Below are positions 26,741 through 35,853 of a DNA stretch of 64,000 nt, piece by piece. A model generated the notes under the pieces. The model saw only the letters and a program-made list of their open reading frames with translations, was not told the DNA's origin and did not search any database. This stretch comes from CAYWMY01 sp046352935 (GTDB lineage Bacteria > Pseudomonadota > Gammaproteobacteria > Steroidobacterales > Steroidobacteraceae). How positions within the stretch are numbered: the stretch's first letter is position 1; each line of letters starts with the position of its first letter. Location: positions 25,876-89,875 of the forward strand of contig JAXMGR010000019.1 in NCBI GenBank assembly GCA_046352935.1, in the 5' to 3' direction. The position numbers and the translations under genes are program-made.

Positions 26741-28424
26741 CGTGGACCGGGATGTCGAGGTAGGTCTGGATGCCGCCCGGCGACTTCACCGTGATCGACA
26801 GCGTGCCATCGCTGCTCGTCGTGTCGTGGCTCACCGAGAACCGGAACAGCGTTACGCCATTGATGGACGAACCCGCTGCTGCCGTCGTGTTCGGCACGGT
26901 GTAGGTGGTGCGCGGCCCGACACTGCCGTTGCTCGTCGACGCCGAGACCGTGGTGCCGACCGGCATCGGATTGCCGTTGAGGTCACGCACGGTGATGTCG
27001 ACGTTCTGCGGACTCGTTGCCGACACGTCGATCGAGGCCGGCGCACTCGAGAACTGTGCTGCGTTACCGTCCGACATGATGATCAGGTGGCGCCGGCCGA
27101 TGCCCGCACTCGCCTTCGTGGCATCGCAGCGGGCCGTGTCGCGACACAGCACGCCGTTGAACAGGCTGTCCGGAGAATCGCGCAGGCCGTTGTTGTTGAA
27201 GTCGTAGAACGACTCGACGCCGGCCTGGTAAACGCCGTCCTCGTTGTCGTCACGGAACGGCTCGCCCTCGTCGACGAAGTTCTCGCCCGCATCGAGCGCG
27301 CCGTTGCCGTTGGTGTCCGAGAAGCTCTCCTCGCCGATCGCCGTCGCGATGATGGTCACGCGCCCGTTGGCAGGCCGCGGCTCGGAACTGACCCAGTTCA
27401 CGGAGCAGACTCCCGACTCGCTGGACGTCGTCGCCGTCAGACACTGCCCGTCGATGCGCCCGCCCTCCGTCGTGAAGGTCACGGCCGTGCCGTCCGGCAC
27501 CGGGTTGTTGAACCGGTCGGCGAGACGCACGGTCACCGGCACCACGACGCCGTCGATCGCCCAGGACTCGACGTTGGACTTCTCGACCGCCAGCGACAGG
27601 CTGTCCGAATCCGGGATGCCGGTCGTGATCGTGAGCTGGTTCGACTGCGTGGAGATCTGGGTCGAACGCACGCGCGCCGTGACGCGCACCGTCGTGGCGA
27701 CCGTGCCGGCCTGCACGACGGTCTGCACGCGACCATTGGCGTCGCTGCGCGCGCTCTGCGGCGAGAAGGTGATGCCGCCAACCGAAGTGTTGAGCGAGAA
27801 GTCCACGTCGCTGTCGGCGACCGAACCGCCCGTGGAATCGACGACGCGGAACACCACCGTCGAGGTCTCGCTGCGATTCACGCCACCCGTGCCCTGCAGC
27901 GAGATGTTGGTCGGCGTCGCCGACACGAATTCGATGGAACCCACCGAGGCGGGCGCGACATTGACCGTGCCCGTCGCCTGCAGCTGCAGGCCCGTGGCGA
28001 CCGCCGTCGCGGTGATCACGTCGTCACCGGAGCAGCCCGTCGCGACATAGGTCGCGGTGGCGATGCCGGTGGTGGTCGTCACCGGCGAGGTGATCGTCGC
28101 GCGGCCGGTGGCCGAGCACGTGGACGAGAACCCGACCGACACGCTGTCGGTGAACAGCGTGTTGGCGCTCGTGGACACGATCGAGACCGTGAGGCTGGTG
28201 CTGCCACCCGCGGAGATCCGCGCGGACGACACCGCCATGACACCTTCCTGGAAGCTGGAACCGGTGTTGTTGCCCATGCGGGCGACCGTCGTGCCACCGG
28301 CGCCACCGCCACCGCCACCGCCGCCCGGCGTGTTGAACGGACCTTCTCCCGAATTGCCGGAACCGCCGCAACCGGCGAGCGTCACGAGCAGCAGCGAGGC
28401 GAGAACTCCGGTGATCTTTCGCAT
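26736..28424 (-). CDS. Lipoprotein with Ig-like repeats and Ca-loop segment
   Basis: The 562-aa protein is predicted to be a surface or periplasmic lipoprotein. The signal peptide ends in LAGC (lipidated Cys19), followed by Gly-rich linker. Several bacterial Ig-like (invasin/Big1-type) beta-domains come next, each with phrases such as VTVRLADRFNNPVPDGTAV or DITVRDLNGNPMPVGTTV. Around residues 375-430 are three consecutive aspartate loops, DTNGNGALDAGEN, DDNEDGVYQ and DFNNNGLRDS, which look like EF-hand or thrombospondin-3 calcium sites. It resembles adhesin or scaffold proteins; the partner is unknown. The open frame continues upstream, but MRKITG is the only start giving a lipoprotein signal. 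Confidence 0.85.
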   Translation of the reverse strand: MRKITGVLASLLLVTLAGCGGSGNSGEGPFNTPGGGGGGGGAGGTTVARMGNNTGSSFQEGVMAVSSARISAGGSTSLTVSIVSTSANTLFTDSVSVGFSSTCSATGRATITSPVTTTTGIATATYVATGCSGDDVITATAVATGLQLQATGTVNVAPASVGSIEFVSATPTNISLQGTGGVNRSETSTVVFRVVDSTGGSVADSDVDFSLNTSVGGITFSPQSARSDANGRVQTVVQAGTVATTVRVTARVRSTQISTQSNQLTITTGIPDSDSLSLAVEKSNVESWAIDGVVVPVTVRLADRFNNPVPDGTAVTFTTEGGRIDGQCLTATTSSESGVCSVNWVSSEPRPANGRVTIIATAIGEESFSDTNGNGALDAGENFVDEGEPFRDDNEDGVYQAGVESFYDFNNNGLRDSPDSLFNGVLCRDTARCDATKASAGIGRRHLIIMSDGNAAQFSSAPASIDVSATSPQNVDITVRDLNGNPMPVGTTVSASTSNGSVGPRTTYTVPNTTAAAGSSINGVTLFRFSVSHDTTSSDGTLSITVKSPGGIQTYLDIPVHD

Positions 28425-28742
28425 GGCCTTCAGTTCCTTGAAAGACGCAATCGCGCGTTGCGGGTGGTCCGCCATGCCCTCGGCCGGGACTGGCTCTCCA
28501 GCTGGCATCCCCCCCGATGTCACGCGGACCGTCCGACGGATCTTCGTATCGCTCGCCCGGATGGGTCCGTGATCGGTGCGACAGATGATCAAAAACGACG
28601 CAGCCGCACCATATGTAAAGACTAACCTGAATTCGATGGGAAGTGAACTGTCGCGGGTGCGCGCTGTTACCGGTTTCTAACCGCCCCGCTACCGACACAG
28701 TGACCACCGATTCCTAGGATGCTCTCCGGGAAAGGGAGCTTC
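28425..28742. other. Divergent intergenic region, 318 bp
   Basis: It separates the lipoprotein gene (minus) and the acetyltransferase gene (plus). Its centre, about 28585-28640, is clearly more AT-rich than the surroundings (CAAAAACGACG, CATATGTAAAGACTAACC) and probably holds promoters for both genes, though no clear hexamer pair stands out. The 160-base leader of the lipoprotein gene has some dyads but no riboswitch I recognise. Confidence 0.4.
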
Positions 28743-30116
28743 ATGGCAGCACAGATCGAGCAACCGTTGCGCAACCCGGCCGCCTCCACGGCCACCCGCC
28801 TCGACTTTGCCGGCGCGGACGCCGGGCTGCTGGACACGTGGGTCGACAGGCGTCGCGCATCGCGCGACGGTCTCTCGAAATCGGGCCGGACCGCGGACGG
28901 CACGAGGCGACAGGGACCTGACCGTCGTGCCGCACCCTCCTGCCGGGTGGTGACCACCGACGCGGGCTTCGACGCCCTCCGCAAGCCGTGGACAGACCTC
29001 CACGGCCGTATCCGCGGCACGGTGTTCCAGTCGTTCGAATGGCAGCGCACCTGGTGGAAACACTGCGGCGGCGCGAACCACGACCGGTCCCTGCGCATCG
29101 TGGTGTTCTCGCGCGGGCCGGAAGTCGTCGCGATCGCCCCGCTGATGATCGAGACCGAGCGCGTGCTCGGCGTCGTTCCGGTGAAGATCCTCCGCTTCAT
29201 CGCCACCGGGGTCTCGGACTACCTCGGCGTCCTGTGCGAACCCCGGGCAACGAATGCCGTCGCAGGTGCCTTCGTGCAGGTGCTCGCGGATCTCGGCGCC
29301 GAGATCGTGTCCCTGCGCGACCTCGCATCCGGCGCGGAGTTCTGCCTCCGCCTGACGGATCTCCTCAAGGCCGGCCAATGGGTCGTCGACGACATCGCCT
29401 CGGAACGTTGTCCGCGCACCCAACTCGCGGCCACCTGGGCCGGGACGCTCGCGGCCTTTCCGCGGTCCGTCCGCAAGCGCATGACGAACACGCTCAATCG
29501 GGTCGAGAGGGACTTCGAGGTCGAGTATTCGGTGATCGAGCGCCAGGACGAATTCAGTGAGGTCTTCGCCTGGCTGACCACAGCGCACCAGGCGCAGTGG
29601 CAGAAACGCGGGCACGGCGGCGTCTTCAAGCATCCGCAGGAGGCCGCCTTCCTGCAGCAGGTCGCCCGCGAGCTGCTGCCGGCCGGCTGGCTGTACCTCG
29701 CACAGCTCAAGCTCAACGGCCGTCGCGTCGCGGTCGAATACGGATTCCAGGTCGGGGATTCGCTGCAGGTCTATCAGGGCGCGATGGACTGCCCGAAGGA
29801 GTGGGAACGGTACTCGCCGGGAACCGTCATCCACCTGCTCGGCATGAAGGCCATGATCGCGCGCGGTGTGCGGATCTACGATTTCCTGCGTGGCGCGGAG
29901 CCCTACAAATACCATCTTGGCGCCGTCGACGACTGCACCTGGCACCTGCAGTTCTTCCGCCGCGACTCCTTCGTGGTCGTACGGTGGAAGTTGAGGCTCT
30001 GGCAGCTGCAGAAGGCCGCGCGGCAATGGCTCGGCAACACCCTGGTGGCGCTCCAGTCGAGATCCCGGAACGGGGATTCCGATCCGGACACGGACGGAGC
30101 GCGGCGCGGCGATTGA
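28743..30116 (+). CDS. GNAT-fold acetyltransferase of the CelD/BcsL (FemAB-like) family
   Basis: The 457-aa protein has a divergent N-terminal half (FQSFEWQRTWWKHCG opening, typical of CelD proteins) and an Acetyltransf_6 domain at about residues 220-390. That domain has RKRMTNTLNRVERD, HQAQWQKRGHGGVF, the acceptor segment GWLYLAQLKLNGRRVAVEYGF and FLRGAEPYKYHLGA. Relatives acylate polysaccharide or peptidoglycan precursors and appear in exopolysaccharide and cellulose loci. The ATG at 28743 has GGGAG 5 bases upstream. No glycosyltransferases are nearby. It precedes a sensor kinase pair in the same direction (173-bp gap). The substrate is unknown. Confidence 0.85.
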   Translation: MAAQIEQPLRNPAASTATRLDFAGADAGLLDTWVDRRRASRDGLSKSGRTADGTRRQGPDRRAAPSCRVVTTDAGFDALRKPWTDLHGRIRGTVFQSFEWQRTWWKHCGGANHDRSLRIVVFSRGPEVVAIAPLMIETERVLGVVPVKILRFIATGVSDYLGVLCEPRATNAVAGAFVQVLADLGAEIVSLRDLASGAEFCLRLTDLLKAGQWVVDDIASERCPRTQLAATWAGTLAAFPRSVRKRMTNTLNRVERDFEVEYSVIERQDEFSEVFAWLTTAHQAQWQKRGHGGVFKHPQEAAFLQQVARELLPAGWLYLAQLKLNGRRVAVEYGFQVGDSLQVYQGAMDCPKEWERYSPGTVIHLLGMKAMIARGVRIYDFLRGAEPYKYHLGAVDDCTWHLQFFRRDSFVVVRWKLRLWQLQKAARQWLGNTLVALQSRSRNGDSDPDTDGARRGD

Positions 30117-30289
30117 AGGGATGCGCGGAACCCCGGCCTGCGCATGAAGCCCCGGCGCCGCGCCGGCACACGTCGGCCACGGCACGTGCCGCTCAACGGT
30201 CTCCCGGTACTGGTCTTCCTGCGCGCTGCGCCGCTATGCTGCCGACCACCGTGGTATTCCCGAATCTTCGCGGCAGCCGCCCTGTGTCG

Positions 30290-31993
30290 ATGAACCTGGC
30301 CACGTGGCTGGGCGGCGGCAGCGTGCTGATCGTGCTGGTCGCGCTCGGCGCGATGGGCATCGCCTGCTCGCTGCTCATCTCACGGCTGGTCGACGAGCTC
30401 GCCCTGGCGCGTGCCGAATACGCAGCCGCGTCCGCGCGCGAGGCTCTGCGTGCGGTCGTCGAGGACCGCATGGCCGACGCGCACGTGCTGGCGGACCTGC
30501 CGACCGTACGGCGCCTGCTGGGGGCGAACGACCTGCCCACACTCCAGGAATTCCTGCAACGCTACTGCGACTCCAGCATCGCGGAGATCTGCGCGCTGCT
30601 GGGCACCGACGCACCGCTGATGACCGCGGGACCGACGGCGCCCTGGAAGGAGATCACGCGGGCCCTCGCGCACCAGGGTGAACGCTTCTCGCTGGCCCCC
30701 AGGGACGGCGGACCCGTACTGTTCGGCGCCGCGGTGCCCTTCGCGAGCGTGCCCGGCCTCCGGGCCGTGGCCATCTCCCGTGGCAACGACACCCTCCTGC
30801 GCGGCATCAGTCGCGAACTCGGCGCCGATGTGACCCTGGTCATCAGGGGAACGCCCTCGGCACCCGCGCCGCGGCACGAAGCGGCGTCGAAGCGCAACGC
30901 GGCGGTTGCCGAACTGGTGCCGGCGCTCGATGCCTATGTGGGCACCGTCGCGGTGTTCAGCCACGTCGACGAGCAGATCGGCGTGCTGGAGGCGCACCTG
31001 AGCACGAAGTCGTTCAGCGCGCAGACACGCCAGTTCCGCAGCCTGCTCGCGCTGGTGACGGCGCTGGTCGCGATCGGGGCCGGTATCGGGGGCTGGCTGT
31101 TCGGGCGCCGGCTCGCGAAGCCCGTGTCGTCGCTCGGCAGCGCCGCGGCGCAGATCGGGCGCGGCGACTTCGACGCCGCCATCCCGGTCGCAGGCCCGCG
31201 CGAGGTGGCCGCGCTCGGCCAGACGATGGAGGACATGCGCCGCAACCTGCTGGAACTCATCGACACGCTGCAGCGCCGTGAACAGGAGACGCGCGTCGCG
31301 CGGCGCGCCCGTGACGCCGTGCTCGGCAACATCTCCCACGAGTTCCGTACCCCGCTCGCGGCGCAGCTCGCCTCCATCGAGCTCCTGCGCGACGGACTGG
31401 ACAGCATGCCGCCCGAATCGCAGCGCGAGCTGCTCACCAACGTCGAACGCGGCGTCCGGCGGCTCATGCGGCTCATCGACAACCTGCTCGAGAGCGTACG
31501 CATCGAATCGGGACAGCTCTCGATACGGCACCAGTCGGTCGACCTGCGCGAGGTGGTGCGCGAGGCCGCCGAGTGGATGGTGCCGCTGCTCGACCAGCGC
31601 GGCATCGGGCTGCTGGTCGAACTCGGCGAGGACGTGCCGGCCGTCGTCGGCGATGCGCAGCGGCTGGTGCAGGTGCTCGTGAACCTGCTGTCCAACGCGG
31701 CGAAGTTCGCACCGGAGAAATCGGTCATCCGCATCGGTGCCGAGCGTCGCGACCGCGCGATCGCGCTCTGGGTCGAGGACGAGGGCCCCGGGGTGCCGGA
31801 CGGGGACCCCGCCCGGCTGTTCGAACGCTTCCGGCGCGGCACAGGAACCGAGCCCCACGCCCCGGGCCTCGGGCTCGGCCTCTCGATCGTCAAGTCGATC
31901 GTCGAACGCCACGAGGGCACGATCACGACCGAACGCACCGCGGCGCACCGCACGCGCTTCACGGTCACGCTGCCGCTGGAGGAAGACGCGTGA
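30290..31993 (+). CDS. Membrane sensor histidine kinase
   Basis: The 567-aa kinase has a transmembrane helix at about residues 8-30, a periplasmic sensor region of about 220 residues with two cysteines (YCDSSIAEICAL), and a second helix at about 252-273. HAMP follows (about 273-325: RRLAKPVSSL, ALGQTMEDM), then the HisKA box GNISHEFRTPLAAQ (phospho-His about 349) and an ATPase domain with NLLSNAAKFAP, DEGPGVP and GLGLGLSIV. An ATG 18 codons upstream (30236) is an alternative start; neither has a clear ribosome site. Its stop overlaps the response-regulator start (GTGA). The signal is unknown. Confidence 0.92.
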   Translation: MNLATWLGGGSVLIVLVALGAMGIACSLLISRLVDELALARAEYAAASAREALRAVVEDRMADAHVLADLPTVRRLLGANDLPTLQEFLQRYCDSSIAEICALLGTDAPLMTAGPTAPWKEITRALAHQGERFSLAPRDGGPVLFGAAVPFASVPGLRAVAISRGNDTLLRGISRELGADVTLVIRGTPSAPAPRHEAASKRNAAVAELVPALDAYVGTVAVFSHVDEQIGVLEAHLSTKSFSAQTRQFRSLLALVTALVAIGAGIGGWLFGRRLAKPVSSLGSAAAQIGRGDFDAAIPVAGPREVAALGQTMEDMRRNLLELIDTLQRREQETRVARRARDAVLGNISHEFRTPLAAQLASIELLRDGLDSMPPESQRELLTNVERGVRRLMRLIDNLLESVRIESGQLSIRHQSVDLREVVREAAEWMVPLLDQRGIGLLVELGEDVPAVVGDAQRLVQVLVNLLSNAAKFAPEKSVIRIGAERRDRAIALWVEDEGPGVPDGDPARLFERFRRGTGTEPHAPGLGLGLSIVKSIVERHEGTITTERTAAHRTRFTVTLPLEEDA

Positions 31994-32661
31994 AGATCCT
32001 GCTCGTCGACGATGACGAGGACATGCTGGCGGTCACGGGCTTCGCGCTCGCCAACGCCGGCTTCGTCGTGGTCAAGGCGAACTCCTACGGCTCGGCCCTC
32101 GGCACGTTCAGGGCCGAGCAGCCGGATCTCGCGCTGCTCGACATCAACCTGCCGGGCGGCTCCGGCTTCGATCTGTGCGTCGCACTCCGGCGCGAATCGA
32201 GGCTGCCGATCATGATGCTCACGGTCCGCGGCGAAGAGACCGACCTCGTGCGCGCGCTCGAACTCGGCGCCGATGACTACCTGACCAAGCCGTTCAGCCC
32301 CCGCACGCTGGTCGCGCGCGTGCGGGCACTGCTCCGGCGCGCCGGCCTGGAGACCACCGATCGCAGCGCGGCGGGCAGCTTCTCGCTCGATGCCGACGGC
32401 CTGGCGCTCACGATCGAGGGTGCGGGCGAGTTCAAGGTCACGCCGCTGGAAGCGCGTCTGCTGCAGCTCCTGATCGCACAGGCCGGGCAGGTGGTGCCGA
32501 CGGAGCGCCTGCTCGTGCACGTGTGGGGTCATCGCGCCGGCGGCGACCGCCAGCTGCTGAAGCAGCTCGTGCACCGGCTGCGACAGAAGATCTGCGAGGA
32601 CCCCGAATCGCCGCGCTGGCTCGAGACGGTTCCCGGCGCGGGCTACCGGCTGCGACCGTAG
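31990..32661 (+). CDS. OmpR-family response regulator
   Basis: The 223-aa protein has a receiver domain (ILLVDDDEDM acidic pocket, phospho-Asp near residue 52 in LLDINLPGG, conserved lysine in YLTKPF near 100) and a C-terminal winged helix (VTPLEARLLQLL, LLVHVWGHR, VPGAGYRLRP). It starts with GTG overlapping the kinase stop by four bases, so the two form a coupled pair. Targets may include the upstream acetyltransferase gene, but no binding site was recognised. Confidence 0.94.
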   Translation: MKILLVDDDEDMLAVTGFALANAGFVVVKANSYGSALGTFRAEQPDLALLDINLPGGSGFDLCVALRRESRLPIMMLTVRGEETDLVRALELGADDYLTKPFSPRTLVARVRALLRRAGLETTDRSAAGSFSLDADGLALTIEGAGEFKVTPLEARLLQLLIAQAGQVVPTERLLVHVWGHRAGGDRQLLKQLVHRLRQKICEDPESPRWLETVPGAGYRLRP

Positions 32662-32673
32662 GGGAAATGGTCG

Positions 32674-34152
32674 TCAGCCGTTCAGGTCCTCGCCGGTCGC
32701 GAACGGACTGCGGCGGTAGCCGTAGGACAGGTAGACCACCAGTCCGATCACGGCCCAGCCGACGAACAGCATCTGCGTGAACAGCGAGAGCGACGCGAAC
32801 AGGTACATGCTGCCGAAGATCGCGAGCGGGCCCACGATCCAGACGCCCGGCGTACGGAACGCGCGCGGCCGGTCCGGTTCCGTGCGGCGCAGGATCAGCA
32901 CGCCGACCGCGACGGTCATGAACGCGAACAGCGTGCCCGTGTTCGACACGTCGGCGAGCTGACCGACGGGGAAGAACGCCGAGGCCAGCGTCACGACCGC
33001 GCCCGTGATCACCGTCACCACGTAGGGCGTGTGGAAGCGCGGGTGCACCCGGCTCAGGAACTCCGGCAGCAGGCGATCGCGCGACATCACGAAGAAGATG
33101 CGCGTCTGGCCGTAGAGCATGATGAGGATCACGGAGGGCAGCGCAAGGAACGCCGCGAGGCCGATGAGCCGCGACACCTGCGGCCAGCCGATCTCGCGCA
33201 GCACGAAGGCGAGCGGCTCGTCGCTGCAGGCGAGGCGACCCGCATTCGCGGCCTGCTGGCAGGCCGCGGCCAGCTCGCGGCTGCCGGGCGCGAGCCCGTG
33301 TCCGGCCGCGTCGATGACCGGCTGCGCGCCGATGGTACCGATCGCGCCGGCCGAGACGAGCAGGTAGAACACCGTGCAGATGACGAGGCTGCCGATGAGC
33401 CCGAGCGGCACGTTGCGCTGCGGATTGCGCGTCTCCTCCGCGGCCGTCGAAACCGCGTCGAAACCGACGTAGGCGAAGAAGATGGAACCCGCCGCTGCCG
33501 ACACGCCCGCCATCCCGAGCGGCGCGAAGGGCTCGAAGTTCTGCAGGTTCGCGACCGGCAATGCGAGCGCGCAGAACAGCGTCAGGGCGATGACCTTGAT
33601 GACGACCAGCACGGCGTTGACCGTCGCGCTCTCCCGCGTGCCGATGTAGAGCAGCGACGTGACCAGGATCGCGATGAACACCGCCGGCAGGTTGATGAAG
33701 CCGCCCGCGAAGTAACCCTTGCTGAGCGCGAACGGAATGTCGATGCCGAAGGTGGTCTCGACGAGCGGCACGAAGTAGTTCGACCAGCCCACCGACACCG
33801 CGCTCGCGGCGACGGCGTATTCTAGGATCAGCGCCCAGCCGACCACCCAGGCCACGAGCTCTCCCATGACGGCGTAGGAGTAGGTGTAGGCCGATCCGGA
33901 GACCGGCACCATCGCCGCGAGCTCGGAATAGCAGAGCGCCGTCACGGCACAGACGAAGCCCGCGATCACGAACGACAGCAGCATGCCGGGCCCGGCCTTC
34001 TGCGCGGCCTCGGCGGTCAGGACGAAGATGCCGGTGCCGATGATGGCGCCGACGCCCAGCATCATCAGGTGGAAGGCGCCGAGCGAGCGGTGCAGGCTCT
34101 TTTTCTCCGCGTGCGCGATGATCGCGTCGAGTGGCTTGACTCGCCAGAACAT
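32674..34152 (-). CDS. APC-family amino acid permease
   Basis: The 492-aa inner-membrane transporter has about 12 predicted helices. The first carries GVGAIIGTGIFVLTAEAA, the APC substrate-backbone motif. FFAYVGFDAVSTAAEETRNPQRNVP, the cationic amino-acid transporter-like loop, follows. A large periplasmic loop between the middle helices contains two cysteines (AACQQAANAGRLACSD). The substrate is probably an amino acid or amine. AGGGGGA lies 7 bases before the ATG. It is convergent with the response regulator (12 bp) and downstream of uppP. Confidence 0.92.
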   Translation of the reverse strand: MFWRVKPLDAIIAHAEKKSLHRSLGAFHLMMLGVGAIIGTGIFVLTAEAAQKAGPGMLLSFVIAGFVCAVTALCYSELAAMVPVSGSAYTYSYAVMGELVAWVVGWALILEYAVAASAVSVGWSNYFVPLVETTFGIDIPFALSKGYFAGGFINLPAVFIAILVTSLLYIGTRESATVNAVLVVIKVIALTLFCALALPVANLQNFEPFAPLGMAGVSAAAGSIFFAYVGFDAVSTAAEETRNPQRNVPLGLIGSLVICTVFYLLVSAGAIGTIGAQPVIDAAGHGLAPGSRELAAACQQAANAGRLACSDEPLAFVLREIGWPQVSRLIGLAAFLALPSVILIMLYGQTRIFFVMSRDRLLPEFLSRVHPRFHTPYVVTVITGAVVTLASAFFPVGQLADVSNTGTLFAFMTVAVGVLILRRTEPDRPRAFRTPGVWIVGPLAIFGSMYLFASLSLFTQMLFVGWAVIGLVVYLSYGYRRSPFATGEDLNG

Positions 34153-34223
34153 GCGGCGTCCCCCTGCTGAGTTCGCCGGATCATACCGGAACGCCGCGCC
34201 CGGGCGTCCAGCGGGGGCGGTCC

Positions 34224-35033
34224 TCAGGCCCAGTCGATCCAGCCCGTCCACCACGTCGACAGCACGAGCAGGCCGAAGACGATGCGGTACCAGGCGAATC
34301 CCTCGAAGGAATGACGACTGACGAAACGGATCAGGATCTTCGTGGCCGCGAACGCCGACACGAAGGACACGGCCCCGCCGAGCCCCAGGGCCAGCGGGTC
34401 GACCGCCGAGAGCGCATGCGCCTCCTTGACCAGTTCGTAGCCGGTGGCCGCCAGCAGTGTCGGGATGGCGACGAAGAACGAGAATTCCGCCGCCAGCGTG
34501 CGCGACATGCCGAGAAAGAGCCCGCCGATGATCGTCGCACCCGAGCGGCTCGTGCCCGGGATCAGCGCCAGCGCCTGGAACAGGCCGAGCTTCAACGCAT
34601 GGTGGAACCGCAGCTCGCCCGCGGTCCGCAGGTGCTGCGTGTGCTCGCGGCGCTCGGCCCAGAGGATCACGATGCCGCCCACGATCAGCGCGATCGCGAC
34701 CGGTATCGGCCCGAACAGTGCCGCCTTGATCGGGCGCTGGAAGAGCAGCCCCAGCACCGCGAGCGGCAGGAACGCCACGAACAGGTGCAGGAAGAAACGC
34801 CGTGAGGCCGCATCGGCACGCACCGAGAGCGCCGTGTGCCAGAGACGCTGCCGGTACTCCCAGCAGACCGCGAGGATCGCGGCACCCTGGATGATGACGA
34901 GGTAGGCGTCGACGGCGGCGCCTTCGAGACCGAGCAGCGATCGGCTCAGGATCAGATGACCGGTGCTGGACACCGGCAGGAACTCGGTGGCGCCCTCGAC
35001 CAGTCCGAGAACGACGGCCTCGAGCCAGTTCAT
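34224..35033 (-). CDS. uppP: Undecaprenyl-diphosphatase UppP (BacA)
   Basis: The 269-aa inner-membrane protein dephosphorylates undecaprenyl pyrophosphate to recycle the carrier lipid for peptidoglycan, and confers bacitracin tolerance. The two catalytic signatures are present: LVEGATEFLPVSSTGHLIL near the N-terminus and PGTSRSGATI in the middle. It is 24 bp downstream of the TerC gene and shares its direction. Confidence 0.96.
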   Translation of the reverse strand: MNWLEAVVLGLVEGATEFLPVSSTGHLILSRSLLGLEGAAVDAYLVIIQGAAILAVCWEYRQRLWHTALSVRADAASRRFFLHLFVAFLPLAVLGLLFQRPIKAALFGPIPVAIALIVGGIVILWAERREHTQHLRTAGELRFHHALKLGLFQALALIPGTSRSGATIIGGLFLGMSRTLAAEFSFFVAIPTLLAATGYELVKEAHALSAVDPLALGLGGAVSFVSAFAATKILIRFVSRHSFEGFAWYRIVFGLLVLSTWWTGWIDWA

Positions 35034-35057
35034 GCCCGCCTCCCGTCGGTCGCCGGT

Positions 35058-35813
35058 CTAATGGCGCCGCTCCCCGGGCATGTCCGGGTCGCGCAGCTTC
35101 ACGGGACGGCCGCGCTCGCGCATGCGGATGTTGATCATCTCGACGCCGAACGAGAACGCCATCGCGAAGTACAGGTAGCCCTTCGGGATGTGCATCTCGA
35201 AGGCCTCGCCGGTCAGCGCGACACCGACCAGGATCAGGAACGCGAGCGCCAGGATCTTGATGGTCGGGTGGCGCTCGATGAACTCGTTGATGGGCGCGGC
35301 CAGGAACATCATGACGCCGACGGCGACCACGATCGCAGCCACCATGATCTCGACGTGCTTCGCGAGGCCCACGGCCGTGAACACCGAGTCCAGCGAGAAG
35401 ACGATGTCGATGACGGCGATCTGCACGATCACCGCCAGGAACTTCGCGCGCGCGTTGAACTTGTGGGTCTCCTGCGCGCCCTCCAGCGCACCGTGGATCT
35501 CGCTGACGCTCTTCGCCAGCAGGAACAGGCCGCCCGCGAGCAGGATGAGATCCCGCCCGGAGATCTCCTGCCCGAACACCGTGAACAGCGGATTCGTGAG
35601 CCGGATCAGCCACGTGATCGAGAACAGCAGGCCGATGCGGGTGAGCATCGCGAGCGCGAGACCCAGCGTGCGGGCCCGCGGCTGCTGCGCCTTCGGCAGC
35701 CGCGCGACCAGGATCGACAGGAAGATGATGTTGTCGATGCCGAGCACGATCTCGAGCACGGCGAGCGTGACGAACGACACCCACGCCTGCGGATCCAGCA
35801 GCAGTTCCGTCAT
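35058..35813 (-). CDS. TerC family integral membrane protein
   Basis: The 251-aa protein has about seven helices with the family motifs LEIVLGIDNIIFLSIL and AVIDIVFSLDSVF, whose aspartates line a presumed ion path. Relatives such as Alx, YceF and MeeF export Mn2+ or help load metalloproteins. Substrate and regulation cannot be read here. It lies 40 bp after secF, and MeeF/TerC proteins have been linked to secreted metalloenzymes, which would fit the sec neighbourhood; that link is inference. Confidence 0.9.
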   Translation of the reverse strand: MTELLLDPQAWVSFVTLAVLEIVLGIDNIIFLSILVARLPKAQQPRARTLGLALAMLTRIGLLFSITWLIRLTNPLFTVFGQEISGRDLILLAGGLFLLAKSVSEIHGALEGAQETHKFNARAKFLAVIVQIAVIDIVFSLDSVFTAVGLAKHVEIMVAAIVVAVGVMMFLAAPINEFIERHPTIKILALAFLILVGVALTGEAFEMHIPKGYLYFAMAFSFGVEMINIRMRERGRPVKLRDPDMPGERRH

Positions 35814-35853
35814 CCCGGCAAGACTCCTTCGTCAGCCCCGAGCCCGGTCGCCC

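Noticed and set aside
28425..28742. Riboswitch in the leader of the lipoprotein gene
   Set aside because: Dyads exist, but no conserved motif of cyclic-di-GMP, cobalamin or other classes could be matched.
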